DNA from: CAXTPV01 sp965276715
GTDB lineage: Bacteria > Pseudomonadota > Alphaproteobacteria > Acetobacterales > Acetobacteraceae
Length of the DNA: 64,000 nt
Direction: 5' to 3'
Assembly: GCA_965276715.1 (NCBI GenBank)
Contig: OZ255622.1
Coordinates: 2,914,001 to 2,978,000 of the forward strand
The notes under the pieces are model-generated. The model ran no database searches and had not been told where the DNA came from. It saw only the letters and a list, made by a program, of their open reading frames with translations. Positions 26,559-35,405 of this stretch are shown here, piece after piece; position 1 is the stretch's first letter, and every line of letters begins with the position of its first letter. The position numbers and the translations under genes were made by a program.

Positions 26559-26742
26559 ATTGGCTTCGCTCACGCCAGACGAAAACGGAACATGGAAACT
26601 GGGTTACAAGCCGGCCTCGACGTCTGGCCGGTTTTATCTTGGTTGCCAGTACGGGAGTACGGGCGACTCGGTGGCGCTTCAGATCCCCTCCAATGTCAGC
26701 AGGTGCCAAATCGGAACCTACCCCAAGGTCGTCTGCCGGTAG
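26422..26742 (+). CDS. STY0301-family secreted protein (candidate immunity partner)
   Basis: A 106-residue protein with a signal peptide (MSWSGLLLAVTLASFGTTACAA). The mature part starts with a Cys (CPILHDHH) and carries LTAVDVYDGPPSELASLTPD, then FYLGCQYGSTGDSVAL and a C-terminal Cys pair region (VSRCQIGTYPKVVCR), matching the short STY0301 family. Four Cys probably form two disulfides in the periplasm. It directly follows and overlaps the broken BPSL0067-type gene, so it is a plausible immunity protein; this role is inference from layout. Confidence 0.75.
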   Translation: MSWSGLLLAVTLASFGTTACAATACPILHDHHRLTAVDVYDGPPSELASLTPDENGTWKLGYKPASTSGRFYLGCQYGSTGDSVALQIPSNVSRCQIGTYPKVVCR

Positions 26743-26789
26743 CCTCCTCTCCCGAGATGTTGTTCTACCGGGCTCTGATCGTTGGACCG

Positions 26790-27128
26790 CTATCGACCAA
26801 GAAGCCTTTGAGTCTGCTCGGCGGCCGCAGCCGTACGCGCCGACGTCTCCGCGATGAGACCGAGTGTTTCGACTTGAACTGAAATATAGGCCACCGCGCG
26901 TTGGTCCGCTCTTTCCATCAGCCTAACAATTTGGAAGAGCGCAGCGAGAGCACCGAAGACGCTGCCCGCGACCAGCAGCCCCGCGAGCGCGCCCAGTCCG
27001 GCTCCAATCGGCATGCCTAGGCCGACTCGGGTCACGCCGAGCGAAGCTCCGATAGCAGTCAATGCCAAAATAACCAGCAATGCTGCTATCGCCGTAACAA
27101 AGCGACCGGCAGAAATGAGTAGATTCAT
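26790..27128 (-). CDS. Small two-helix membrane protein
   Basis: A 112-residue protein with two hydrophobic segments (about 10-30, LLVILALTAIGASLG, and about 40-68, around GALAGLLVAGSVFGALAALF) followed by an amphipathic, possibly coiled-coil C-terminal part (SVQVETLGLIAETSARTAAA). I do not recognise the family. It is convergent with the STY0301-like gene. Codon use and composition suit a real gene. Confidence 0.6.
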   Translation of the reverse strand: MNLLISAGRFVTAIAALLVILALTAIGASLGVTRVGLGMPIGAGLGALAGLLVAGSVFGALAALFQIVRLMERADQRAVAYISVQVETLGLIAETSARTAAAAEQTQRLLGR

Positions 27129-27480
27129 CAGGCAGAGCCTTTTCGGAGGCTATGAGACATATCACGATCAGACACAATCTAACGGAGCCGAACAAGCCAT
27201 CATTTCATTCTTCCGCGTGCAGGGACGGGGGCATCATTCCCGAACCAGAATGGTGTCCGCTCTTTGATTGGTCGTTTCAAGAACGAAAAGGAGCTTGTGG
27301 TCGAACATCCGCCCAAGTCCGGCGGTTGCTCCTCGACCGCTCCTTGGCGCTGCCCCAGAATGCACACCTGCCTCCCCCTCACGATCACGTTTAACCCTCG
27401 CCCCTTGTCGCGAACCTCGATCGCATGTTTCATATCGGTAAGCGCAGCCGAACAACGCGCGATCAGGGCAAGGATATTCC
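27129..27480. other. Intergenic region before the beta-galactosidase gene
   Basis: No frame gives a recognisable protein. Base composition is lower in GC than the flanks, especially 27129-27300. Some open stretches on both strands are short and unrelated to known families. It should contain the promoters of the divergent small membrane protein and the GH35 gene, but no confident promoter motif is visible. Confidence 0.4.
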
Positions 27481-30405
27481 ATGACCATCTCGCGTCGGTC
27501 GATCCTGACCGCCACCGGCGGCGCACTGCTCGCCTCCCAATTGCCGCGCCGCGCCCGCGCCGCCGACGGCTTCAACTTCCATCCCCCGGCGCCGATCACC
27601 TACGACGACTACTCGATCGCCATCGGCGGACAACGCACCTACCTCTGGTGCGGCGAGTTCCATTATTTCCGGCTGCCCAGCCCGAGCCTCTGGCTCGACG
27701 TGCTGCAGAAATTCAAGGCCGCCGGCTTCAACGCGGTCTCGATCTATTTCGACTGGGGCTTCCATTCGCCCTCGCCCGGAACCTACGACTTCACCGGCAT
27801 CCGCGACGTCGACCTGCTGATGCAGATCGCCGCCTTCGTCGGCCTGTATGTCGTCGCCCGACCCGGTCCCTATATCAGCGCCGAGGTCGACCTCGGCGGC
27901 TTCCCGGGCTGGCTGCTCAACCAGCCGGCGGTGGCCCGCACCGATGCGCCGCTCTATCTGGCCTCCGCCCGAGAATGGTACGGCCAGATCAACGCCATCC
28001 TGGCCAGGCACCAGGTCACCCAGGGCGGCGCCCTGATCCTCTATCAGATCGAGAACGAATACAGCTTCGTCAGCCACGACGGCGTGCACACCGATCCGCC
28101 GGCCGAAGCCATCGCCTACATGCAGGCGCTCGAGGGCGTCGCCCGCGCCGACGGCATCGTCGTGCCCTTCACCCACAACGACAAGGGCCGCCACGACGCC
28201 TGGAAACCGGGCAGCCCGGGCGGCGTCGACATCTACGGCTTCGACTCCTATCCGGGCAGCACCACCAGCAGCCGGTTCAACACCGTTCCCGATTGGATCT
28301 TCGAGCGCCAGCTCGGCGCCACCTCGACCCCGCTCTACATGCCCGAATGCCAGGGCGGCTATTTCGACACCTGGGGCGGCCACGGCTACCCGCAGATCCG
28401 CGCCGACCTCGCCGGCGGCTATCTTCGTTGCCTCTACAAGAACAACATCGCCGCCGGCATGACGATGCAGAGCTTCTACATGCTGTTCGGCGGCACCAGC
28501 TGGGGCTGGCTGCCGTTCGACACCAGCTACACCTCCTATGACTACGGCGCCGCGATCACCGAATCACGCCAACTCACCAGCACCTATCAGGAAAACAAGC
28601 GGATCGGCTACTTCGTCGGAGCCGTCGCGCCGATCAACCAGACCAACCAGCTCGCCGACATCGCCGGCTCCAGCAGCGCGATCCGCATCCGCGCGATGGC
28701 CAACCCGGTGACCGGCACGCTGTTCCTCACCCTGATCCACGCCGACACCACCGCCGCCACCGACGACAGCACCCGGTTCGCGCTCACCACCGCGGACGGC
28801 ACCTATCCGCTCGTGCCGCAGCAGGGCGCGGTCCCGCTGAACGGCCACGACGCCAAGATCCTTGTCGCCGCCTACGACCTCGGCCACCAGCGCCTGGTCT
28901 ACACGACCTCCGAGATCCTCACCCATGCGCCGATCGGCGCCCGCGACGTGGCGGTCCTCTACGGGCGCCCGGGCGAGGCCGGCGAAACCGTTTGGCGCAC
29001 GCGCGGCGAGCCCGCCACCACCATCCATGCCGGCACCGTCAGCATCGTCTGGGACGAGACCCGCTCGGATCTGCGTCTCGATTACACTCATGGCGGCAAC
29101 ATCGTCGTCGCCATCACGCCGCCCGGCGGCACGAAGCTGCTGCTCGTGATCACCGACGACGACGGTGCGGCCGCCTTCTGGCGCGCCGACAGTTTCGGCA
29201 CCGCCGCCAACTTCGTCCAGGGCCCGGCACTGCTGCGTTCCGCGACCGCGCTCGGCCCCGCCCTGCTGCTCACCGGCGACACCAGCGCCGTCACGCCGAT
29301 CGAGATCTTCGCGGCTCCCACCGACATCGTCTTTTGGAACGAGCGGCCCGTCGCCACCACCGCCACCGGATACGGCACCCTGCGCGCGACGCTCGCCGGT
29401 CCGGTTGCCCCCGCGTTCGGCGCGCTGACCGGCTGGCGCACGCGCTTCGAGACGCCCGAGCGCCTGCCGGACTTCGACGATGCGCGCTGGCTGGTCGCCG
29501 CCAACACCACCACCGCCAATCCGAAGAAGCCGCCCGCCGGCCAGGACGTGCTCTATGCCGACGATTACGGCTACCATTTCGGCGACGTCTGGTATCGCGG
29601 CCGCTTCACCGCCGCCGGCGCCGAGACCGGCATCGCCCTGACCTGCGGCAACGGCACCTATGGCGGCTTCTCGGTCTGGCTCAACGGCACCCATCTCGGC
29701 GACAGCAAGAACGGCACGGCCAGCTTCGCCTTTCCCGCCGGCGTTCTGTTGGCCGGCGCCGAGAACGTCCTCTCCGTGCTCGCCGAAAATCTCGGCCATC
29801 CCAACGACGGCGGCTCGAACGACGGCTACAAGGTTCCGCGCGGCCTGCTCGCCGCGGCACTCGAAGGCGGCGACGCGCCGATCGCCTGGCGCATCCAGGG
29901 CGCGCTCGGCGGCGAGGCCCCGGTCGACCCGGTGCGCGGCGTGTTCAACAACGGCGGCCTGTTCGGCGAGCGATCCGGCTGGCATCTCCCGGGCTTTCCC
30001 GACGGCGACTGGCAGGCGGCCTCGCTGCCGGCGGCCCAGCCCGTGCCGGGCATCGCCTGGTATCGCATTGAGTGGCGGCTGTCGCTGCCGGCGGGGCAGG
30101 ACAGCTCGGTCGGCCTGCAGATCACCGACGATACGACGCGCATCTATCGGGCCCGGATCTTCGTCAATGGCTGGCACATGGGCCTCTACATCAACGAGCT
30201 CGGCCCGCAGCGCGTGTTCGTCATCCCGAACGGCATCCTCGATCCGGCCGGCCCGAACACGGTGGCGATCGCGGTGTGGAGCTTCGGCGACGGCAGCGGC
30301 GGCCTCGGCCAGATCGCGCTCGTCGACCTCGGCACGGTCGCGGGCGGCGTCCCGATCGTGCCGGTCGCCTCGCCCGGCTACGACGCGTCGCGCTACACGG
30401 GGTAG
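27481..30405 (+). CDS. Secreted beta-galactosidase, glycoside hydrolase family 35
   Basis: A 974-residue enzyme with a twin-arginine signal (SRRSILTATGGALLASQLPR, AxA site near 26). The N-terminal TIM barrel carries the GH35 acid/base Glu in LILYQIENEYS (Glu193) and the nucleophile Glu in LYMPECQGGYFDTWGG (Glu289). ARPGPYISAEVDLGGFPGWL is also diagnostic. C-terminal beta-sandwich jelly-roll domains (from about 550) include WYRGRFTA and WYRIEWRLSLPAGQ, typical substrate-side domains. It would act in the periplasm or outside on beta-galactosides of plant or algal glycans. No sugar transporter lies beside it. Confidence 0.93.
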   Translation: MTISRRSILTATGGALLASQLPRRARAADGFNFHPPAPITYDDYSIAIGGQRTYLWCGEFHYFRLPSPSLWLDVLQKFKAAGFNAVSIYFDWGFHSPSPGTYDFTGIRDVDLLMQIAAFVGLYVVARPGPYISAEVDLGGFPGWLLNQPAVARTDAPLYLASAREWYGQINAILARHQVTQGGALILYQIENEYSFVSHDGVHTDPPAEAIAYMQALEGVARADGIVVPFTHNDKGRHDAWKPGSPGGVDIYGFDSYPGSTTSSRFNTVPDWIFERQLGATSTPLYMPECQGGYFDTWGGHGYPQIRADLAGGYLRCLYKNNIAAGMTMQSFYMLFGGTSWGWLPFDTSYTSYDYGAAITESRQLTSTYQENKRIGYFVGAVAPINQTNQLADIAGSSSAIRIRAMANPVTGTLFLTLIHADTTAATDDSTRFALTTADGTYPLVPQQGAVPLNGHDAKILVAAYDLGHQRLVYTTSEILTHAPIGARDVAVLYGRPGEAGETVWRTRGEPATTIHAGTVSIVWDETRSDLRLDYTHGGNIVVAITPPGGTKLLLVITDDDGAAAFWRADSFGTAANFVQGPALLRSATALGPALLLTGDTSAVTPIEIFAAPTDIVFWNERPVATTATGYGTLRATLAGPVAPAFGALTGWRTRFETPERLPDFDDARWLVAANTTTANPKKPPAGQDVLYADDYGYHFGDVWYRGRFTAAGAETGIALTCGNGTYGGFSVWLNGTHLGDSKNGTASFAFPAGVLLAGAENVLSVLAENLGHPNDGGSNDGYKVPRGLLAAALEGGDAPIAWRIQGALGGEAPVDPVRGVFNNGGLFGERSGWHLPGFPDGDWQAASLPAAQPVPGIAWYRIEWRLSLPAGQDSSVGLQITDDTTRIYRARIFVNGWHMGLYINELGPQRVFVIPNGILDPAGPNTVAIAVWSFGDGSGGLGQIALVDLGTVAGGVPIVPVASPGYDASRYTG

Positions 30406-30411
30406 GGCCTC

Positions 30412-30792
30412 TCAGGGCCCGCGCCACCCGACCGCGCCGAGCAGCAGCCAGGACCCGATCAGCAAACTCCCGCCCACCGGCGCCAGCCGCCCCGTGTCGA
30501 CCCCGCCGAGCGACAGTCCGTAGACGCCGCCGCAGAAGGCGAGCGTGCCCACGAACAGGCCGCCCACCGCCAGGATCGACCAGAGGTCCGCCCGGCGCAG
30601 TGCCGCACCCGCGCCGAGCAGCGCCAACGCATGCCACATCTGCATCTCGACCCCCTGGCGCAGGATCGCCTGCCCGCGCGCGTCGAGCAGCGACGGCCCG
30701 AGATGCGCCGCGAGCGCCGCCATCGCGACCCCTGTCCCGCCCAGCAGGCCGGCCCCTGCCAGCGCCGCGCCCCGCAGCCTGTCCACCCGCAT
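30412..30792 (-). CDS. DUF423 family small membrane protein
   Basis: A 126-residue protein with four helices. Family hallmarks are GTGVAMAALAAHLGPSLLDA (conserved GAHGL-like segment) followed by GVEMQMWHALALLGAGAAL, then GGLFVGTLAFCGGVYGLSLG and the C-terminal APVGGSLLIGSWLLLGAVGW. Function is unknown; it is common and conserved in Proteobacteria (YgdD type). It is divergent from the prolyl aminopeptidase gene. Confidence 0.9.
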   Translation of the reverse strand: MRVDRLRGAALAGAGLLGGTGVAMAALAAHLGPSLLDARGQAILRQGVEMQMWHALALLGAGAALRRADLWSILAVGGLFVGTLAFCGGVYGLSLGGVDTGRLAPVGGSLLIGSWLLLGAVGWRGP

Positions 30793-30857
30793 CCAGACCC
30801 CGATCCCGCCCCGGCCGCCATCTCGCCCACGGCCGGCATTTGCGTATATTCGCGCCC

Positions 30858-31808
30858 ATGCCCAGAGGCGACCTCTTCCCCGAGATCGGACCGTTCGAGA
30901 CCGGCTATCTGCCGCTGACCGGCGGGCACGTGATGTATTGGGAGCAGGTCGGCGATCCGCAGGGCCGTCCGGTCCTGTTCCTGCACGGCGGACCGGGTGC
31001 GGGTGCGGGCGCCGTCCATCGCCGCTTCTTCGATCCCGGCTTCTGGCGCGTCGTCATCTTCGACCAGCGCGGCGCCGGCCGCTCGCGCCCCTTGGGCGGC
31101 CTGCAGAACAACACCACCGCCGATCTCGTCGCCGACATCGAGACCTTGCGCGAACATCTCGGCGTCGACCGTTTCCTGTTGTTCGGCGGCTCCTGGGGCT
31201 CGACGCTGGCGCTCGCCTACGCCCAGGCCCATCCCGACCGCGTCGCCGGCCTCGTGCTGCGCGGCGTGTTCCTCGGCCGGCCGCACGAGCTCGACTGGTT
31301 CCTGCACGGTCTGGCCCGTGTCTTCCCGGACGCACACGCCGCCTTCGCGAGCTTCCTGCCGGAGGCCGAACAGCAGGACCTGCTCGGCGGCTATCTCAGG
31401 CGCCTGACCGATCCGGACCCGGTCGTCCATCTGCCGGCGGCGCGCGCCTGGTCGCAATACGAGGGTTCCTGCTCGACCTTGCTGCCAAGTCCCGACACCG
31501 TCGCCTCGTTCGCGCGCGACCGCTCCGCCCTCGGCCTTGCCCGGATCGAGGCCTTCTATTTCGCCAACGATCTGTTCCTGCCGCCCGAGGGCCTGCTCGG
31601 CAACATGCACCGGATCGCCGACCTGCACGCCGAGATCGTGCAGGGCCGCTACGACATGATCTGCCCGTCCCAGAGCGCCTTCGAGCTCGCCGCCGCGTGG
31701 CCGCAGGCCAGGCTCACCATCGTCCCCGACGCCGGCCACTCGGCGCTCGAGCCCGGCATCCGTCGCGCCCTCGTCGCGGCCGTCGAGCGGTTCCGCAACC
31801 GGCGCTGA
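30858..31808 (+). CDS. pip: Prolyl aminopeptidase (alpha/beta hydrolase)
   Basis: A 316-residue peptidase that removes N-terminal proline. After a typical start (GDLFPEIGPFETGYLPLTGG) it shows HGGPGAGAGAVHRRFFDPGF (oxyanion-hole region), IFDQRGAGRSRP, the nucleophile Ser in LLFGGSWGSTLALAYAQ, an Asp near GRYDMICPSQSA and the catalytic His in VPDAGHSALEPG. These are the S33 family positions. I chose the ATG at 30858; the longer open frame upstream is a shadow of the divergent gene. Confidence 0.94.
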   Translation: MPRGDLFPEIGPFETGYLPLTGGHVMYWEQVGDPQGRPVLFLHGGPGAGAGAVHRRFFDPGFWRVVIFDQRGAGRSRPLGGLQNNTTADLVADIETLREHLGVDRFLLFGGSWGSTLALAYAQAHPDRVAGLVLRGVFLGRPHELDWFLHGLARVFPDAHAAFASFLPEAEQQDLLGGYLRRLTDPDPVVHLPAARAWSQYEGSCSTLLPSPDTVASFARDRSALGLARIEAFYFANDLFLPPEGLLGNMHRIADLHAEIVQGRYDMICPSQSAFELAAAWPQARLTIVPDAGHSALEPGIRRALVAAVERFRNRR

Positions 31809-31820
31809 TCGGGACCCGTA

Positions 31821-33221
31821 TCAGCCCACCATCGCCAGCGGCGGCCAGATCGCCGGCATCCCGAGCGCCTGCTGGTCGACCTCGACCTCGAGTGCGGACT
31901 CGATCATCGGCACGACGCCTCGGGCGAGGTCGACATATTGTCGCTGCGCGTTCTCCCCCGGCTTGCCGTCCGCGGGCAGGGCCGCGAGCAGGTTGCCGTC
32001 CTGTCCCGTGTCGATCCCCCGCAATTTCGCTTCGGCCACGCGCTCGTTGGCGAGCCGCAGCCGGGTCAGCGCCGCGTCGAGGTCCGCGATCGTCGGCGGT
32101 TGGGCCATCACGCCGCCCAGATAGACCACCTGCGACAGGCCGAGCACGCCGAGCAGCGTCTCCGGAACCGTGAAGTCGGCGAGGTTCGTCGCCCCGTCCG
32201 CGATCAGGGCCACCGCGACCGCCACGCTGAAGATGATCGTCTGCAGCTTGTAGACGTCCAAGCTCCTGTTGGTCAGCACCAGGTCGCGCCACCGCGGTCC
32301 CGGCGGCGGCGACGGCCGCTTGAGCACGTGCCGCTGCTCGAGCCAGGCCCAGTTCTCCAGGCTCAGCCGCGCCTTCTGCTGATGGACCGCCTGGGCTGCC
32401 GCCGCACCCACGCCCGACACCCCGAGCAGCGTCAGCACCGAGGTCGAGAGCTCCGTCAACGCGCCGGTGCGCAACACCATCGACAGCACCAGCCAGCCGA
32501 CCAGGAACGAGAACATCACGAACTGCAGTTTCTGCACGCTCGCCCGCGTGAAGGCGTCCGGCGCGAGGTGGATCGGGTTGGCGATGTCCCGCCACGACAG
32601 GATCCGCGTCCCGAACACCGACGGATAGCGGTCGATGATCGCGTTGCGCGACCGGCTCGACGCGATGACCGCGATCATCGCGAGCAGGTAGATCGCCACG
32701 AACAGGACCGTGCAGATCACGTCCGCGGCGTCCGGATCGCTGACCTCGGCCGAGGCGTACGCCCATCCGGTCGTTTTGCCGCCATCGCAGGCCAGCACGA
32801 GGAACGTGTGGTGGCGCCACATCGGCGACTGCACGCGCGCGAGGTCGAGCGTCAGCAGCACGCTGCTGTCGGCGGGATAGGCCGGCACGCCAGCCGGTGC
32901 CGGCTCGAACGAGACGACCGGAAACGCCTGGTCCGGATCCAGGCGCGATGAGCCGCTCCCGGGAGGCATGTCCAGAACCATGAAGTCCCCGCTCGCCCGC
33001 GCCGGCTGGTGGAACAGGATTTTCGCATCGCCCGCGGCGGGAAGCAGGTCTGTCGACGGCCTTGCGATGACCCGCTCGGCACCGGCCCGCGCATTGGGGT
33101 CGCAGCCCGTCGAAACCTGGCCCAGCGCCGGCGTTCCGATCGCGAGCACCGCCGTGCACGCCAACGCGAGCAGACGTCGGGCCGGGACGGTGTCGAGGGT
33201 CGCAGCCGGGCGCGTGTGCAT
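31821..33221 (-). CDS. Membrane protein of unknown function with periplasmic N-terminal domain
   Basis: A 466-residue protein. It has a signal peptide (about 15-35, LLALACTAVLAIGTPALGQ), then an extracytoplasmic beta-rich domain with two Cys (CDPNAR, LACDGG), then four membrane helices: about 165-185, 240-258, 264-282 and 335-355. The C-terminal cytoplasmic part (DLDAALTRLRLANERVAEAK) is helical. I do not recognise the family. It is convergent with the prolyl aminopeptidase gene. Confidence 0.7.
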   Translation of the reverse strand: MHTRPAATLDTVPARRLLALACTAVLAIGTPALGQVSTGCDPNARAGAERVIARPSTDLLPAAGDAKILFHQPARASGDFMVLDMPPGSGSSRLDPDQAFPVVSFEPAPAGVPAYPADSSVLLTLDLARVQSPMWRHHTFLVLACDGGKTTGWAYASAEVSDPDAADVICTVLFVAIYLLAMIAVIASSRSRNAIIDRYPSVFGTRILSWRDIANPIHLAPDAFTRASVQKLQFVMFSFLVGWLVLSMVLRTGALTELSTSVLTLLGVSGVGAAAAQAVHQQKARLSLENWAWLEQRHVLKRPSPPPGPRWRDLVLTNRSLDVYKLQTIIFSVAVAVALIADGATNLADFTVPETLLGVLGLSQVVYLGGVMAQPPTIADLDAALTRLRLANERVAEAKLRGIDTGQDGNLLAALPADGKPGENAQRQYVDLARGVVPMIESALEVEVDQQALGMPAIWPPLAMVG

Positions 33222-33427
33222 CGGCGGTTGCCAGCGGGACGGCAGCGCCCCCTATGGACACCGCCTGATATAACGTATTCGAAACCAAGCGACGACGCAA
33301 CGTTTCCGCCTGTCCGCGCGGGCGAACATTCCCCCCGGGATGCGAACATTCTGTGTCGTCGCGCGTATCACCTGCCGTTATAAGCCAAACCGCGCCCCTC
33401 CGGACGCCACGAGAAAAGGCCATCACG

Positions 33428-34003
33428 ATGAACAACGCGATTCGCTGGGGCTTCGCCCTCGGCCTCCTTCCGCTCGCCGCCTGTGCGGACAACACTCCCC
33501 CGCCACCGCCGCCCGCGCCGCCGCCGCTCGCCGCTGCCGACGCCAATTTCGTCACCGCGGCCACCCAGGCGAGCCTCGCCGAGATCGCCGAGGCGCAAAT
33601 CGCCCAGAAGCAGAGCCACAACACCTCGATCCTGAACTTCGCCCAGCAGATGATCACCGACCACACCCAGGCGAACCAGGAACTGGCCCAGATCGCCGCC
33701 AAGAAGGGCGTCACGCCGCCGGCGGCCGCGTCCGACGCCCAGACCCAGGAAGCGAATGGGCTGTCGACCGAGACCGGCCGCACCTTCAACCACGATTACA
33801 TCAACGACCAGGTCGCCGGTCACAAGGCGGCGCTGGCCGTGTTCCAGGAGGAGGCCACCAGCGGCACCGATCCCGACCTGAAGTCCTTCGCGCAGAACAC
33901 GCTGCCCGCGATCCAGCATCATCTCGACATGGCGGACGCGATCAGCGCCAAGATGCAGGGGCATGCGCTTGGCCGTCATCATCGCCACCACGCCAGCACC
34001 TGA
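33428..34003 (+). CDS. DUF4142 domain lipoprotein
   Basis: A 191-residue protein. A lipoprotein signal ends in LLPLAAC, with the lipobox Cys at about residue 18, followed by a Pro-rich linker. The DUF4142 helical bundle runs from about 40: DANFVTAATQASLAEIAEAQ, IAQKQSHNTSILNFAQQMIT and DHTQANQELAQIAAKKG, then a second helical half (FNHDYINDQVAGHKAALAVF). The His-rich tail (HHRHHAST) may bind metal. These proteins are ferritin-like in fold and abundant in alphaproteobacterial envelopes; role unknown. Confidence 0.9.
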   Translation: MNNAIRWGFALGLLPLAACADNTPPPPPPAPPPLAAADANFVTAATQASLAEIAEAQIAQKQSHNTSILNFAQQMITDHTQANQELAQIAAKKGVTPPAAASDAQTQEANGLSTETGRTFNHDYINDQVAGHKAALAVFQEEATSGTDPDLKSFAQNTLPAIQHHLDMADAISAKMQGHALGRHHRHHAST

Positions 34004-34075
34004 CCAGCTCAAGGGGCGGCCGGAGGTGACGCGCTCGCGCGTCCTCCCCCGGCCGTCCCCCCGGGTGCCGGGCTG

Positions 34076-35047
34076 ATGGCCGTCCAGAGCCTCCAGTACG
34101 TCGTCGAGTCGTTCGTCTGGGAAGTCTTCAGCGGGCGCGACGACGAGGTCGTCATCTCGGGCTGGCTCGTCTCCGACACGCCGCCCCGACGCATGACGAT
34201 CGAGGCGGGTGAGGATCTGAGTCACCGGTTCGACGTGCCGACGATCAATCTTCCGAGCCCCAATCTCGCCCAGGCGTTCGGCGAGAGGGCGCGCAACGCC
34301 CGCTTCCATGCCGTCATTCGAGTGGGCGACGAACGGCCCGACTTCGGGCACTCCCGCCTGCTCGTCGAGTTCGACCGCAAGCGCATCGCCATCGACGTCG
34401 GCTCCGTCTTCGACAACGGCATCGCGGCCACCGACGAGACCATCGAGATGCTCTCGCTGTGCGAGAGCCTCGGCGATAGCTGCGAATTCGGCTTCGTCCA
34501 GCGCAAGCTCGGCGTCGACCAGCTCGGCTTGTTCCGCTTCACCGGCTCGGGCGATCCGTTCCGCATCGCCGGCGCGATCCGCGCCGACTTCCAGGGCTTC
34601 GCCGACGATGGCGATCTCGAGGCCGGCGAGCTTCTCGGCGAATGGATCGTCAAGAGCCGCCTCTACGAGTTCGTGCTCCATACCGGCCGCTTCCCCTACG
34701 CCATCTCCGAGGCCGACATCGTGCGCAAGGAGTCCGTCAAGCTCCGCTACCTCGCGCGCAAGTTCCTCGAGGACATCGCCGATGCCGAGAAGCTCTTCGT
34801 CAGACGGGTCGAGGGCGGCGACGAGCGCGGCATGCACGAGCTCTTCGATGCGATGCGCGAGCGCGGTCCGGTCCGCATGGTCTGGGTCACGCTCGCCGAC
34901 GCGGACAACCCGCACGGCACCATACGCGAGATCAGGGAGGGGCTGTTCCGCGGCCACATCGGCTATCTTGCCCCGCTCGACCGGTCGCTCGAAAACCGGC
35001 CCGAGCTCTGGGTCGACCTGCTGCGCCGCATGAAACGGGAGACATGA
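34076..35047 (+). CDS. Unknown protein of the glycan cluster, DUF1796-like core
   Basis: A 323-residue cytoplasmic protein. The N-terminal module (1 to about 115) contains VISGWLVSDTPPRRMTIEAG and KRIAIDVGSVFDNG. A related module starts the gene at 36343 (DGWIVSDSP, LSLDVGHLF). The middle carries SLCESLGDSCEFGFVQRKLG followed by GLFRFT, resembling the SLG..CE.GF.QR motif of DUF1796, a putative papain-like cysteine peptidase family often found with polysaccharide genes. It starts 72 bp after the DUF4142 gene and ends 3 bp before an ACP gene. Function is unknown. Confidence 0.65.
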   Translation: MAVQSLQYVVESFVWEVFSGRDDEVVISGWLVSDTPPRRMTIEAGEDLSHRFDVPTINLPSPNLAQAFGERARNARFHAVIRVGDERPDFGHSRLLVEFDRKRIAIDVGSVFDNGIAATDETIEMLSLCESLGDSCEFGFVQRKLGVDQLGLFRFTGSGDPFRIAGAIRADFQGFADDGDLEAGELLGEWIVKSRLYEFVLHTGRFPYAISEADIVRKESVKLRYLARKFLEDIADAEKLFVRRVEGGDERGMHELFDAMRERGPVRMVWVTLADADNPHGTIREIREGLFRGHIGYLAPLDRSLENRPELWVDLLRRMKRET

Positions 35048-35050
35048 CCG

Positions 35051-35356
35051 ATGGACGAGATGGCGCCCCCGCCCGACATGATGATCTTCGAGCGGATCGC
35101 GGGCATCATCCGCGACAGCCTCGACGAGCCAGATCTGGCACTCACCCCCGCGACCGCCGCGCGCGACGTCGGCGGCTGGGACTCGATCGCCATGATCAAC
35201 ATCATCCTCGACGTCCAGAAGGCGTTCGGCGTCCGCTTTCGCAGCTCCGAGGTCGACAAGCTTTCCTGCATCGGTGACTTCGTGGCCCTGACCCGCCGCA
35301 AGATCGACGCCGGGGCCGCCCCCGAACCGGCGTCCGCGCCCGACGACGTTACTTGA
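35051..35356 (+). CDS. Acyl carrier protein of the glycan cluster
   Basis: A 101-residue carrier protein with the phosphopantetheine Ser in DVGGWDSIAMINIILDVQKA (about residue 44) and an acidic helix II. The N-terminal MDEMAPPPDMMIFERIAGI and C-terminal tail are longer than in FabD-type ACPs. Embedded between two glycan-cluster genes, it could supply an acyl group for modification of the sugar product. Confidence 0.88.
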   Translation: MDEMAPPPDMMIFERIAGIIRDSLDEPDLALTPATAARDVGGWDSIAMINIILDVQKAFGVRFRSSEVDKLSCIGDFVALTRRKIDAGAAPEPASAPDDVT

Positions 35357-35405
35357 CCGTAACGCCGTCCTGGTCTTGTCTGCGCCTCCTCTCGAAAGCG
35401 TCGCC

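Noticed and set aside
29895..30071. Possible extension of the prolyl aminopeptidase upstream of 30858
   Set aside because: The extension overlaps the GH35 gene and the divergent DUF423 gene and lacks family similarity; the ATG at 30858 starts the conserved domain.
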